NCBI GenBank assembly: GCA_036583965.1
Contig: JAZBQD010000014.1
Span: forward strand, 2,460,001 to 2,524,000
Length of the DNA stretch: 64,000 nucleotides
Direction: 5' to 3'
Source of the DNA: Prunella strophiata
Taxonomy: Eukaryota; Chordata; Aves; Passeriformes; Prunellidae
How positions within the stretch are numbered: the stretch's first letter is position 1; each line of letters opens with the position of its first letter. Both the position numbers and the translations under genes were made by a program. Below the pieces are notes generated by a model. It worked only from the letters and a program-made list of their open reading frames with translations. It was not told the origin of the DNA and ran no database searches. Positions 13,701-26,490 of the stretch are shown one piece after another.

Positions 13701-16700
13701 ATCAAGGGCAGAAAACAGCTCTTCCCAGACTACAGGCATCTATGAACCATCATATTGGCCTCTAAACTCCTCTGACTCTCCAGTCATTTGGGAGTCAAGC
13801 CCCTGTAAAGGATTAGTTCAGCCTCCTAAGATCTGTGAGGATTAAAAAAAGTATTGTGGTTTTGGATTTTTTTCCTCTCTTTCTGGATCTTAGACTACAC
13901 ATTAATCCAATGGCCAAATCATAACTGTGAGACTGTGGAACTTTTACTTGTGCTGACAGCAAGGCACATGGCATTTTAATTTTTTGTTTTCAGTTTCTAG
14001 TGTTAAAAAATATTCTGCAGTGTAGTCTTTAATTTGTATTACAAGACAGCCTCCCTCTCCAGAAGAAAAACAATATTTGATGCAAAAATTCCTCCTCAGA
14101 AAGGCTTCCAAAAATGAAACAAAGGAGGAACAGATTATTCTTTCCAGAATCTGTGTTAAGAAAGGCTCTGAGTTCCCTCTTAGGGGGTACCCAAGAAGTA
14201 ATTCTCTCTTTTTAGGACCACAGAAGCCACCTAGGGTGCTCCTGTGTAATAAAAATCCAAGAACACCTGATTGTCCTTGGAAAGGAAAGGTGTTTAGTGT
14301 TTGCTGTAGGCTGGGGAGGATTGTGAACCAACAGTGCTGGTAATTCAAAAAGGAAGCACAGATATGTAATTCTGACTCCTTTTCCTGCCAAATACCCTTG
14401 GGACAAGGGTGACATTTCACCTGTTCCCACTGACACAACTTGCTTGCAACCTTTGCTGGCTGCATCTGTTTTTGCACTAAATCTTGTCCCCATCCTGAAA
14501 TCTCATCTCAGTTATTCCTCTGCTGTCCCCCTGTCCTTCTTATCCTCCATTCCTCCTCTTCAGGTCATTGCTCATCACCTGCTGTTCCCACAGCATTTGC
14601 AGTTTCATTTTTGTTTCCACTAAATGCTCAACAACGTTTTCAAAGTTTATATCAGAAGTTTGTCCTCTTCTTCATTGCTGATGCATTGGTTGCTGAGGTT
14701 TTTCTGTAAGGGAAATAACAATCCTGCTTGCCCCAAATAGAATTTAAGTGCTTCATTGTGGAGGAAGCTCTGTGCTCTTTTTTTTGCATTGCAAACTACC
14801 AACTGCTTTTTCAGGTCTTTGGTTTTAATGAAGGACAGGTGGCACTAGAGTGGAGTAAAAATGGTGTGGAGTGGCATATCCATGATTTCATTTAAGTGTT
14901 CTGAATACTCTGAAAGACAAAAAGAGTTAAGTTGAGGTATGCTCTGTTTTGTGAGAATGGAAAGCTGGAAGGGAATTAGTTTGTGGGTTTCAAGACAGAG
15001 ATCACATTTATTCACTTCTTAACCACTCCCATTTCCTTCATCCTTTCAGCAGATAAAGCTGCTCTCTAAACCAATAGCTGTTAGGCTTAAGATATTTCCT
15101 ATCAGTAGTCCTGGAACAAAAACATTTTCATTTGCTTCAAAATGGAGTAATTTCCACTTTTGGATGGTGAAACCAACACATATATCTACATGTCTTTGTA
15201 TATGCACATGGTCACAAAGATACAAAACTGGTTTAAGACTAGGTGTATAATGTGAAAAGTGGAACTGGAATAATTGAGCTTTATGAATGAATTTTAACAT
15301 GAACAAAAAGCACTAACCTCTCTAGAGAATGCTATTTGTTCACTGAACAATTGAAAAAGAAATGAACCTTTTACTATCTTGGCAAAGGGATGTTTGATTT
15401 CTGAGATGCATGGAAGATTTATACTTTAATGTACACTTATAAAAATTTACATTTTTATTTTCACAGTACTTTAATTCAGAGCTCAGCTTTCTGTTTTGAG
15501 TGAATCAGTCGGATCTGGTTTCAGTTTAGGGTTTCAGCACCTCCTGCTGCTGTTGTGTTCTTTAGCAGAATTGTCCTGTGTCTGAGCCACATGTCACTTC
15601 CTTGCCTTTTCCCTTGAAATTCCCCAGGAATACTGAGGAGGTGCTGGGCACCTCTCTAATTTTTCTTTCTGCCTCATCTTCATGCCTTAATTCTGAAGGA
15701 GGATGCCCAGCTCTACCAGCCAGGGTAATCCAGCCCAGTCACCCAAAGTTTCTCTTGCCAGAGTGCCTTCTCTGATGTCACAGTCCTTCCTGCAGAGGGG
15801 ATGAGCAGGCTCACCCTGGCTCCTCACTGACTCCTGTCACCTTCTGCTGCTTCACAGAGAAAATGCCCTTCCCCAAACTGCAGCATGCCAGGCAAAGTCA
15901 CTGACCCCTCCACCTGCCCTCTCTTCTGCTGCTTTCAAGTATTCCTGTGCATTCCAAGATGTCCCATTTATTTATCTACTAAATTCCAAATTCCCTTCGT
16001 TCATCATGAACCCATTTAATTTTCTCCAATAACTACTATTCCCAGAGGCTCTTTACTGAACCATTCCTGCTCTGGTTAGTTTCTTTATTTGCATTCTAAT
16101 ATCCAAGTGTTGTTTTCCTCTTTAGTCTCTGTTCCTTTGTCTCATTTTTAATTCCTCTCTGGTTACAGCAGGTTTAACTCAGCAATCAAATCAGGCTCTG
16201 AGGTGCAACAAAGTGGTTGCCAAAGATCCAGAGCTTTCAGGATGAGGTGAACAAAGTTTAGTCCCTCAGCTGTTGTGCATTCATGTGCTCTCACCTGGAA
16301 ATTATCTGACATAGAGTGAGTCTTTAAGAATCTGATTTGGTAAAATTAGAGAGGTCTGTTTTGAGCTTCTGTTACCTGTGAATTTTCAAATGGCTATAGC
16401 CTGGCCAAATCTGACTTTTCAGAGCATGACTAAAAGACCAATGTAAAGAGCTGCTCTTCTTTTGTGTCAGGATTGCTGCTCCCATAAGAATGTTCTCTCT
16501 TGATGGGGAAGAAGGTAAGTAAGCTGTTCTTAAAAAGAATAATAAATCTCTTTTTTTTTCCCTGCTTTAGTTCTTGGGCAGTTTTGGCTGGAATCTTACC
16601 TCTTCCCTCCCATTTAACTAAAACAAAAAGTCAGTCTGAAGCAGAAAATGAGCCTGGAAACTTTCAACCAGAACAGTTGGTTTAGTCATGTTTAAGTAAT

Positions 16701-18265
16701 GGGAAACAGTGTTCAGTGAACTTTAATAATCTAGGTAGTTCCTATTTTACTTCTAACAGGAGTTTTAGTGTGGAATATGTGTGTGTGTTTCATTAAATGT
16801 GCCAGGCTGAAGTCCTTACTCTTTTCACTGTGTAATGAGTATTGTATATTTGAATCTAGAGAAATGTACTGAGACTTACTGGAAATCAGGAGAATGTGTG
16901 AGCTCTCAAGGTGTTTCAGTTTAATAAACCAGTTCTATAGGATGTACTGGATAATAAAATTTGATGCACTTCATAAAAAAATATATATTTAAAAAATATA
17001 TATCATAGTACAAGCCTGGTGGAAAAAAAGAATTTTTGCTTGCTTTCTTGGGCCTGCCATGGATTTTCTTGAGAATGAGCACAATAATTTAGCCTTCTGT
17101 TTCCATTTGCCTTATCTTTAAACATTTGTCTATACATAATCCTTTTTCCTCCTCTGTTTCTTATAAATGCTTCTAAAGCCAGGATTGTTCTTTAAATGGG
17201 CCTGTAGTAACTTGCATGTTTGATGGTTCTACTTTTTTTTTTTCCTCAATTACTGGCAGAATTTAAAATACTGCTGTCAGCTAGTTTTTTCTAAACCTAT
17301 TCCAATTCCTTATGATGACGTGGTTGGCTTGAATTGTGCTTTAAAACTATCTTAAATAAGCATAATCCCTTGTGTGGGAATCACAGAAGTGACACTGTGC
17401 TGATTTTGGAGCAGTGGGAATTTTGTGCTTGCAGTGTCATTGGCTGCTGTTGGTTTGTTGCAGACAACAGGTATTTTGTCAATGCCCTGCAGCCTCTGTG
17501 GAGCTGACACAGCAATGTTTGTTGACCCCATCCTGTGGCACACATTGCCTGGGATGCTGAGCTGAGTGCTGGAGCCATAAATACACCTGTGTCACTCATC
17601 AGGAGGTGCAGCTCCTGCTCAGTGTGTGCCAGGATGAAATGGGCTGGATGAAAGGGCTTTGTCCAAGCTTTAGCACACAGGTTGTTCAGTACAGCTGGGT
17701 TCAACTCATTCAGCCCAACAGGTTCAAACAGACACCACAAGGATCTGAGATCACTGGAGGCTTCCTTCTGTGGTCCTTTTGTAAGGGTGTGCATGTTGAT
17801 GTAACTCAAACAGAAAATCACTAGTCCCTGTGTATGTGATTAAATGTCCTTGATAACCTTTAATAGTGAATTACCTCGAGTAGGCTGGAATAGATTTAGA
17901 ATGCAGCAATAACAGGCAGGACAGTGTATGACATTTTGTTTGCTGTTTTGACTTGTTAAGCCTGACCACTTGGATCTCTTTTATCTGTGTGTGCTTTCCT
18001 TATTGATGGAACTTCATTTGAAAATCAAAGAGTCCCTTTAGGAAATCCAAATTCCTGGATTGTTGAAACACAGCCTTGTTGACTGAGGTTCTTTTATTAG
18101 ACAGGTGAATTTCCTGTGGGTTTGGAGTCCTGTGTAACAAAATCACCTTGCTTCAGTACAAAGAAAGCAGCATCATGTTTATCTGAATGTTTCAGATAAA
18201 GCAGGCACATCCTTTGTGTGCTAATTGTCAGATATAGCATATAATTTTCACTATTATTTCATTAT
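13701..18265. other. Non-coding, mostly single-copy DNA
   Basis: No supported gene. A 177-codon minus frame (13944-14477) and a 146-codon minus frame (17381-17821) have no recognisable domain and are shadowed by frames on the other strand. A short AT palindrome of the ATATATTT/AAATATAT type lies near 16981-17002. From 15550 to 16100 the plus strand is pyrimidine-biased (many CTTCC/TCCTG blocks) without forming a repeat. Confidence 0.5.
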
Positions 18266-18286
18266 ATTATTATTATTATTATTATT
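18266..18286. repeat. (ATT)7 microsatellite
   Basis: Seven uninterrupted ATT units in an AT-rich context. It is a simple, probably length-variable microsatellite. Confidence 0.9.
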
Positions 18287-19297
18287 CAATTATCAACCCA
18301 AATGTTTGGAAGGAAAAAAGTTATTTCTCTGAGTTCAGGTTTGGAAGTTCACTTGGCCAGGGGGGATGTGGGATCAGAATATCCTGCCTGGCTGTGACTT
18401 GGAGATGCATGGAAGTCTCCAGAGGTTTTACAGATCAGCAGCTGATGCTGTAACTAGATAATTGGCCAGGAGGTGTTCCAAGCCACATGAAAAGAAACCT
18501 TGGGAAAACAGCCACAGGGGAACTCCGACAGACTTTGATTTGGCACTGAAAGCTTTTGGCCATGGTGAGGGTGATCTTGGCATTGTCATGTGAAAACTCT
18601 AGGCTGGGGTTGAGTTGTCCTGAGGGCTTTGGTTTCTGCAGCTTCAGGAGGAAGCAGGAGCTGCTGTAAAATGTTCACAATCACAGCACTCTTAACTTGT
18701 ACCTGTGGGTGAGGGAAGGAGAAGATGGGAATTCTCAAGCAGGTGAACAAACTGAGAATTATTGAAATACTTGCAGCTTTGTGTCCTTAACTAAATCTAG
18801 TCATTGAGAGCATGTCCTTTGGAGACATCTGAGCTGATCTGGTGCCAGAGCTGATTGGTTGTGCCAAACTAAAATAGGTGTTTTCCATTCAGAATTATCT
18901 CGGGAAAGCAATGCCACATGGAGATTTCTGGTCATGCTTCAGTCATGCTGTTTGATCACAAGGAAGAAGAAAAGGGAAATTTGTGGCCAGACATCTTTTG
19001 TGGTCTTCTTTTGCTCTCCTTTTGGTATTTTCTTTAGGTATTTCCTCAGGGAAGGCATGAGGCTGTGTTCTTACATATGATGGTTTAATATATAGGTGAA
19101 TATTTCCATATATTCCCCCCCCCACAGTTACTGACCAGTTGAAACACCTCTTCATTTTGAGGCAGATATCCAGGAGACAAAGTGACTCCCAGCAAAATTG
19201 TTTCCCTGATGTGTTTTCTTGGGATCTGTTCCATGTTCTGAGGTGAGCTAGCTTTGAGTTTGCTGTGGTTGGATTAGTTTTAGATAAATTTGTCTGT

Positions 19298-19343
19298 GAT
19301 ATCTTGATATTACAGACAGATATCTTGATATTACAGACAGATA
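19298..19343. repeat. 21-bp direct tandem duplication
   Basis: Two exact 21-bp units, each beginning GATATCTTGATATTACAGAC, occupy 19298-19318 and 19319-19339, with the start of a third (GATA) following. The exact identity suggests a recent slippage event. The minus frame crossing it (18943-19389) shows the matching heptapeptide repeat and is not otherwise gene-like. Confidence 0.9.
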
Positions 19344-22300
19344 TAGACAAATTTCCTCTTGATATCTCTGAGGATGGCTTGCATGACATCCAGATACCAC
19401 AGATTGTCCAGTAATAAAAGTGAGTGAGTTTGATAAATTTAATGGTATAGCTGCCAGTGAAACAAAAATGGGAGCTGCAACTTTACCTTGTATTACTTCA
19501 TGCAACTTCACTTCACTTTGAAAATAAAATCTTACTTAGTTTTTTGCTGAAATTTGAAATCAAAATCATCCATAGTTAGTGTGAATATTCTAAAATGTTC
19601 AAAGGTATAAATAAGTTATATGTTACATGTATATGTTTCAGCAGAAATCCCTTTCAGGTGCCACAGATTTAATCTGCATCAGGAGGAAAGGGACTATAGA
19701 GATATTAATCTTCCAGCCCTGTTCTATTAAGCTGACTTCTATCAAGTTTCCTTTTCTTTCCCCATAGTTTTGAGATTTAATTCCAGCCCTGCCCACATTA
19801 GCCAAGTAAGACTACAAGTTTGGGTAAACATTTAATAAAAAAACCACTTCTTTTTATCTAGAGAAACTTTTTGTAGGCTATATCTCTGAGAAACTTTCCT
19901 TCTGAGTGAGGAAATTTGTGTTTAGGTAAACTGGCTATGGGCTTTGTTGGGTTTTTTCCCTAAAAAAATAACTTTTGGGTTGTTTGTGGTTTTCCATTTG
20001 TTTGTTTCCTGGTTCTAAGGCAACGCTTGCATCCTTATTGATCTTGGCTTTGGAGCACTTGAATTTAGGGAGCCTGCAAGACCCTTTATGGATCCAAATT
20101 TCTAGTCCATTTCTCATTTAACCAGAACTCTTGGATGGACCAGAGTTCAGCACATCAAAAAGCAAGAGAAGTTAAATAATCAGAAGAGGGGTATCTTTGG
20201 GTTAGAAAATGTCACTCAGGAACTGTACAGAGTTTTTTTGGCTTTTCTGTGAGATGATCTAATTTTTTTTAATAATGAAATCTTGGATCATTTACTTCAC
20301 TGTTAGAAATTGTTCTTTTCCAATTAAAAAAATCTGTATATCCCTTTGACCAATACAAACTTGCATTTACTTTCTCAGGCTCCATGTACTGGGAAGAGTC
20401 TTTATGATATCTCTTTTTAAAATGACAAATAGAGCTTTATTTTTGGCAGATACCCATCACATTTTAAACTTCTGGCAATCATGATAAGGAAATTTGCATC
20501 TCTGTTAACACTGCTATTGTTGTTGTGTCCTGATTTTTTTTTTTTTTAATTTTAAAGAAATATTTAGATTTTATGTGGGCAGAACTAGACCTGATAGTCA
20601 ATTTTGTGCTACTGCTATTCCTCAAGTAAATGCATTCCTCCTTTTCTCCTGTTTATTCACCTGAATGCTGGGTGCAAGAAAACTGCAACTTACACAAATG
20701 TCTCTGAAGGTTTCTAATTTTTTTCATAATTATATATATAATAAGTTATAGTGCATGAATTAAGGGCTGAAGAAGGTCCCTAAACTGTAACACCTTGCAG
20801 TTGACATGAGCTGTCAGTATTGGTGCACTCCAAAAAGTTTTTTGAAAGCCAAAGTTTCATTCTCCACTGTGATAAGAAGAAAACTAGTTCCTGAAATTAC
20901 TTAACTAAAGATTGCTGCTGCTTGCAAACTGGATCAAATTTATGGGGCTCTTAGGCCACTTGTCTTTGTTCACATCATTTTCTTCTTGTTCTTACTGACA
21001 TGAATAAGCAGGTTTAAGTTGTGCTGAATTGAAAGTAAGTTTTAAATTAAGCCATCCAGGTTGAATAAATAACAATAAACTACAGACAGGCAACCAAAAA
21101 TTAGTCAAATTAGTCAAATATGATGTGAGTCATTCAATGTAGAACACTGAGTTGTACAGAAATGTCAGTTTTTAAGCAGAACTTCATGTGAAAGTACATT
21201 GGGATTTATCAGAACCAGGAATTTGTTTGGTTATTTCTATATTTTTAATAAGTGCAGGTAAACATTGTAAACATTAAGAAGGATCATTGTGCCTTTCCTT
21301 GAAAATGACTTTCAGGATATTTGAGAGAGAGTCTTCTTCAAAGTATTTTTAGCTATATTTCCACAAAGACTCTTGCCTTTTTTTTTTTTTTTTTGTGCTG
21401 CTGCTTTGGCACCTCTGCAGCCCCTCCTGCAGCTGAGAGCACCCAGCACTGCAACTCCTGGGGTGTGTTTGGTTTTTTTAAAATAGGGAAAAGTGAAATT
21501 CTTTGCAGAGAATAGGGCTTAAAGAATAGAACTCGCTTTACATTTAGATTGTTCACTTTAGGGAAAGAATATAATTCACTTTAGATTGTAATTGTGCAAT
21601 TAGTTTTCAAATAAGAAATGAAGAAATCCAGGCTGCTGGCAGTCAGATCAGGTGTCATGCATGTCCCTTTTTCTTGAAAGCTCAGGGTTCATCACTGACC
21701 AGACATCATGAATCTTACAAATCATCTACTTTTTAAAGTTGTTGGCTTGTAAATGTGCTCATGTGTAAAGGTGTGATTGAATATAGCCCATGCCCTGGGG
21801 CAGTCAGGAGTACTCCTGGATGAAGGGAAAATCAAACTAATGGTGAACAAGCCCCTGGCAATTTCCTGGCATGTTGCTTAAAAACGGACATGATTTTATT
21901 TCCTTTCTGAATCTCAGGATAATTGCACGTTTCTGGAAGGTCTGATCCTAATAATGGAGAGTTAAACATGAGTTCAGATCAGAATTTAAAAGAAACCATA
22001 GTTCAGTGCAAGAGGCTGCAAGCTTTAATTGGGCATCTTATAGAAAAAGTATGGGAACACAAATCCAGCTATTCTTAAGATTCATTATTGTGTCCTTCAG
22101 GATTAGTATTAGGTCAAGGGGCTCTTTCTGAGCTTGATTAAATTATTATCTTGATTTATTATTATCTATTAAATCTGTGCAGAGTAACCAAAAAAGTGTA
22201 TTATTCCTTCTGGGTTTTCAGAATGATGTGCAATTTAAAATATCAAATACGTAAATATTATCACAATTGAAATCATTTCAAGTACAGACAAATACCATTT

Positions 22301-22699
22301 TAAACACTGGATTTACAAATGCTTTTCCACTAAGAAATGGTGACCACAATAACCACAGAATCTGAGTCTCCAGGACCTACATAAAACATAGACTTCATTT
22401 CAACTTGGATAATTATTTTAAGAGAAAAAAATCTATAAAAGCTAAATGTTTGCAGAGGCAAAATGTTCTTTGTGACTCACCTGGTCTTTATCAGAACAAT
22501 CCTGCCAGTGCCTGACCATGGCAGTGTTATTTCTGTGAATTACCTGGCTGCCTTTTCTCTGTTTCCAGGAAAAACCATCTCAAAGATGGTTTAAGAAATC
22601 AATATTATCAAGCTTCTCATGTAAATTGAGTGGATTCTGAATATCTGGGAATATTTTAGGCATAGAGAAGTCAGCTATCACTTCTACTACTCAAATGAA
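19344..22699. other. Non-coding, mostly single-copy DNA
   Basis: Nothing gene-like seen. AT-rich, with T-runs at about 20534-20548 and 21379-21394. A TATATATA stretch lies near 20732-20742. Open frames are under 90 codons and unrecognisable. Confidence 0.6.
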
Positions 22700-22722
22700 T
22701 TGTTGAGTAGACTACTCAACAA
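22700..22722. repeat. Near-perfect short palindrome (11-bp arms, 1-nt centre)
   Basis: TTGTTGAGTAG at 22700-22710, a single A at 22711, then the exact reverse complement CTACTCAACAA at 22712-22722. Related CTACTC motifs occur just to the left (22684-22692) and right (22726-22731), so the palindrome sits in a small cluster of the same word. No transposon ends were recognised around it. Confidence 0.85.
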
Positions 22723-24730
22723 CTGCTACTCACTTTTCAAGTAGTTATATTTTTGGTGTATTTTTTGCTCTGTAGTGGTAGACAGTTTTCCCCTGCCTTT
22801 CTTGATGATCATAGACTAATTTGCATTTTGTCATCGTGTATGAGTTAATATTTCTAAACTAAACATTGAAAATAAATATCCATTGCTTTGCCCTGGCAGA
22901 GCAGCATTCCACCCCTAAAAATATCTCTTCACATATATTTTATTCTCAGCCATGTCAATCCTTGTTCTCAAAAATGTACAGCATTCACTCAGCCTGTCCA
23001 TAGCATTGTGAGTTCTTTACAAGACAATGTCTTTTGGTTTTGCTTCTACATCTGGAAAATATTATCTGTATCAGTCTTTTTTTTTTTTTTTCATTAACTC
23101 ACAGTAATACACCATTCACCATGAGATGAATTAATTTTTTAAAAATAAAATTCATGAGTTAAAAGAATGGAAACAGCTTGGATTTCTCTTCATCTGTGTC
23201 CAAGTATATCATCACCTGGCTTTAGATGCAGTGGTTGAGTCCTCTGAAATTAGAAAATCAGTCCTGTTGTGTCTGTATTGTGCTGATTCCAGGGAATTTG
23301 GTTTGGAGCCAGGAGGGAAATGTATGGAAATCTTTGTTGCAGCATCATTCCCATAACAGACATCAAAATAGTCTCTTGTTGGCTTTGGAGAGGATATTAG
23401 TATAGTAGGAAAAAAGCTACAATAATTTGTTTGGATCAGCATAACCCATAGGGTTTTTGGGGGGTTTGAGATTGACTTTTTTTTTTGGTGGGGGGAATAC
23501 TGCAGCAGGTGAATGAGAAATAATGTGTAACAAAGAGGGTTTTGTTTGAAATGAAGCATTTATCAACAATTAGAGAAGGCATAAGACTTGCAAATGGTTT
23601 GCCCTCTTTTTGTCCCTCTCTTGATGGCCACATGCTTCAGGCTGCTCTGTTAAAGACAAAGAATTTTGTCACCTCACCACGTCTGTGTTTCTGAAGCTTT
23701 TTCCACCTTTTGAGCACCATAGATTTCTGTTGCAGACAGATTTTTTGCAAGTTTCTAATACCATGACTCTTAATTAGGACTAGACAAGATCTGAACAAAG
23801 CAATGCAACTGTTAAATTTAAATTTATCAGTTTTCAGACACAGAGCCTGTCATGTCAGGGAAGTCCACTCTAGGAAGGCAACTCTATCAGCTGATTAAGA
23901 AGCTCTGAGAAATAAAATTTAAAATTCCTGCTAAATGTGCATCTCATGCAGTGTAGGTGTGGCTCCATGAACTTTTGTTGTTCTCAAGATCCATGCTTAG
24001 CTGTTAGCATTAACTACATCTTGTACCAAAAATCTCCATCCCACTTTTGAATGTAAATTTGGACCCCTTAGGGGTGGGGAAAAGTCCTCTGAGTCCTGTC
24101 TGCAGAGCCTGTGTCTATTTTAGCTAGGAATTACTCTTCCTGCATTCTGTATGAAACATACAGAATCAAAGAAGCAAAAAATTTTATTATATGCAAATAC
24201 CAAAAGCAAAGAATTTTCTGCAGCTGATTCTGGAGCTTTTTAGACCACAAAATTTGGGCCTATTGGCCATTTTTTGTAGTAACAAGAGTTTTACACCCTG
24301 AGTAATAGCATATAAAATATGCCAAAAGCAGTGTTTTGAATAAAAACTGTGCTTCCCAATATTTAGCTGAAAGAATAGCAGATAGTTTTTGTTCCATTGA
24401 CCTTCAAAAGCTTTATCTGGTATGAAGCAAGGAAAAGCAATATAATTCCTTAGATGCTGAAGAATAGAGCTTTTGTGGGCTTTTTTGGGTTTTTTTTTTT
24501 TCAAAAGAAACAAATGGTTAACATACAATGCCAGCTGCCACAAGTAACAATTGAGGGGTTTGTGTGGGAATTTTGTGAATTTTTTAAAAAGCACCAAATT
24601 TGAACCGAAGCAGTTTCTGTGTGTGATGTTAACTACTGTTAATTACTGTTTGATATAGAGAGTAATTAATGCAAGACTAGTTCCTTATTTTTCCTGCCAT
24701 ATTTTTGCAGTTTTCATGTATCTAAGAACA
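22723..24730. other. Non-coding, mostly single-copy DNA
   Basis: No gene seen. T-runs lie near 23078-23092 and 23478-23488. The minus frame at 24187-24597 (136 codons) has no domain that I recognise and includes a poly-K run from a T-tract near 24489-24501. Confidence 0.55.
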
Positions 24731-24755
24731 TTTTTTTTGCTTGTTTTTTTGTTTT

Positions 24756-24786
<31 letters not shown>

Positions 24787-25119
24787 TGTGGTTCTTTTTG
24801 GTTTTCTTTTGTTGGTTTTTTTTGTTTAGTTTTTTTTTTTGTTGTTGTTGTTGTTTTTGGTGGGGTTTTTTTGTTTTGGTTTTGTTTTTGTGTTTTGTTT
24901 TTAGGGTTTTTTTTGTATTCTTTGTGGTTTTTTTGGGGTTGTTTGTTTGTTTTTGGTTTTCCTTTTTTTTTGTTCTTGGTTTTGTTCGTTTTTTTGGTTT
25001 CTTTTGGTTTTTTAGGGTTTTTTTGTGTTTTGTTTTTACTTTTTGGGGGGGGGTTGGATTTTTTTGTGTTGTTTTGTTTTGATTTTTGTTTTTGCTTTTT
25101 TGTTTGGTTGTTTTTTTGG
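24731..25119. repeat. 389-bp T/G low-complexity desert
   Basis: The plus strand is almost entirely T and G, with runs of T separated by G, GG or GTT. Very few C or A residues appear. There is no fixed unit length, so it is not a clean microsatellite; (TTTG) and (TTG) units appear locally (24768-24786 and 24841-24855). Two overlapping plus frames made of F, V, G, L, W and C are composition artefacts. Confidence 0.85.
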
Positions 25120-25516
25120 AAATAATGATTTATAGACTGTAAGCTAGAGGAGGCAGGTAATGCTATGAACTAGATCCCCTTCCTAGGCATAGAAAATCAC
25201 ATCCCAATTGTCCCAAACAGTGAGATTGACCTTTATAGCTCTCATCTCCAGCTAATCAGTCTCTTTCCTACAATCTGAGGCCAGGCAGTGAACTCAGCTT
25301 CACCATGGCAGAAATGAGGCAGAGCTGTGGAGTTGCTGAGGTCACCAGGAGAAATGTCCCCACTGCAAGCTGAGCCTGACTGTGCTCTGTGTCCTGAGCT
25401 GCCCATGCTTCAGTTTTTAACATCCTTATTTTTAATTTGTTGATGGTTAACTCAGAATCCTAGAAATCTTCCTCCTTGCTTTTCCCTTCAGGCTAGTCTA
25501 AATCATCCATGACAGG
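25120..25516. other. Non-coding spacer between T/G desert and tandem array
   Basis: Ordinary unique-looking sequence. I see no gene or recognised transposon. Confidence 0.5.
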
Positions 25517-26490
25517 GTTCTCTCTTAGTAAACTGGTCCCATGCTTCACTCTCCTTGCTTTTACAAAGTTTTAATGTCATGTCAATACTTAACTGTCCTT
25601 TCTGGCAATTTAAACTATTTCTTGCCCTGTTACAAAAGAAAAAATACAAATATTTTTTAACCTTTTTTTAACTGTTCTCTTTTAGTAAGCTGGTCTGATG
25701 CTTCGCTCTCCTTGCTGTTAGAAAATTTTAATCTTGTGTCAACACTTAACTATTCTTCCTGGCACTTTAAGCTCATTATTTCTTGCTCTGTTAAAAAAGA
25801 AAAAAGACTACCTTTTTTTTTTTTTTGTTACTTTTTAATATTTTTGGAGGCTGCAGTTCATCTTAAAATCTCTCATATTTGAGTGTTTTGGTCACTCAAT
25901 CTTTGCTTAACCATTCTCTTTTAGTAAACTGGTCCCAGGCTTCACTCTCCTTATTGTTAGAGAATTTTAATCTTTTGTCAACACTTAACTGTCCTTCCTG
26001 GCAATTTAAGTTTGTTATTCCTTGCCCTGTTAAAAAACAAAAGAGACTACTATTTTTTTCTATTTCTGGTTATTTATTTGTATTCTTGGAGGCTGCAGTT
26101 CATCTTTGAACTCATATTTGAGTGCTTTGGTCACTCAACCTTTCCTTAACCATTCTCTTTTAGTAAGCTGGTCCCAGGCTTCACTCTCTTTACTGTTAGA
26201 GAATTTTAATTCTGTATCAACACTTAACTGTCCTTCCTGGAAATTTAAGTTTGTTATTTCTTGCCCTGTTACAAAAGAAAAAAGAAAAAAATATACATTT
26301 TTTTAAACCTTTCCTTAACTGTTCTCTTTTAGTAAACTGGTAAAAAGAAAAAAAAATACTACCTTTTTTTTTTGTTGTTGTTGTTGTTTGTTTGTTTCTT
26401 ACTTCTAGTTACTTTTTTATATTTTTGGAGGCTGCAGTTCATTTCAAAATCTCTCATATTTGAGTGTTTTGGCCACATAACCTCTCCTTA
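25517..26490. repeat. Tandem array with 239-bp units and shorter variants
   Basis: Five related units start with a pyrimidine-rich block ending TTCTCTTTTAGTAAACTGG or a near match. They lie at 25517-25673 (157 bp), 25674-25912 (239 bp), 25913-26151 (239 bp), 26152-26320 (169 bp) and 26321-26490 (170 bp). A full unit holds a core (GGTCCCAGGCTTCACTCTCC through TTGCCCTGTTA), an A-rich link, a T-rich segment, and GGAGGCTGCAGTTCATC through GGTCACTCAA. The first and fourth units lack the T-rich/GGAGGCTGCAG part. The fifth lacks the core. Paralogous plus frames at 25879-26109 and 26106-26306 only mirror the repeat. I do not recognise the family. Confidence 0.85.

Noticed and set aside
13944..14477. 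177-codon minus frame
   Set aside because: Opposed by an 88-codon plus frame; the product shows no family motif.
24741..25125. Two plus frames of F, V, G, L and W resembling membrane proteins
   Set aside because: Pure translation of T/G low complexity.
25879..26306. Two paralogous small proteins in tandem
   Set aside because: They are two copies of the same non-coding tandem unit; other units are frameshifted or lack the core.
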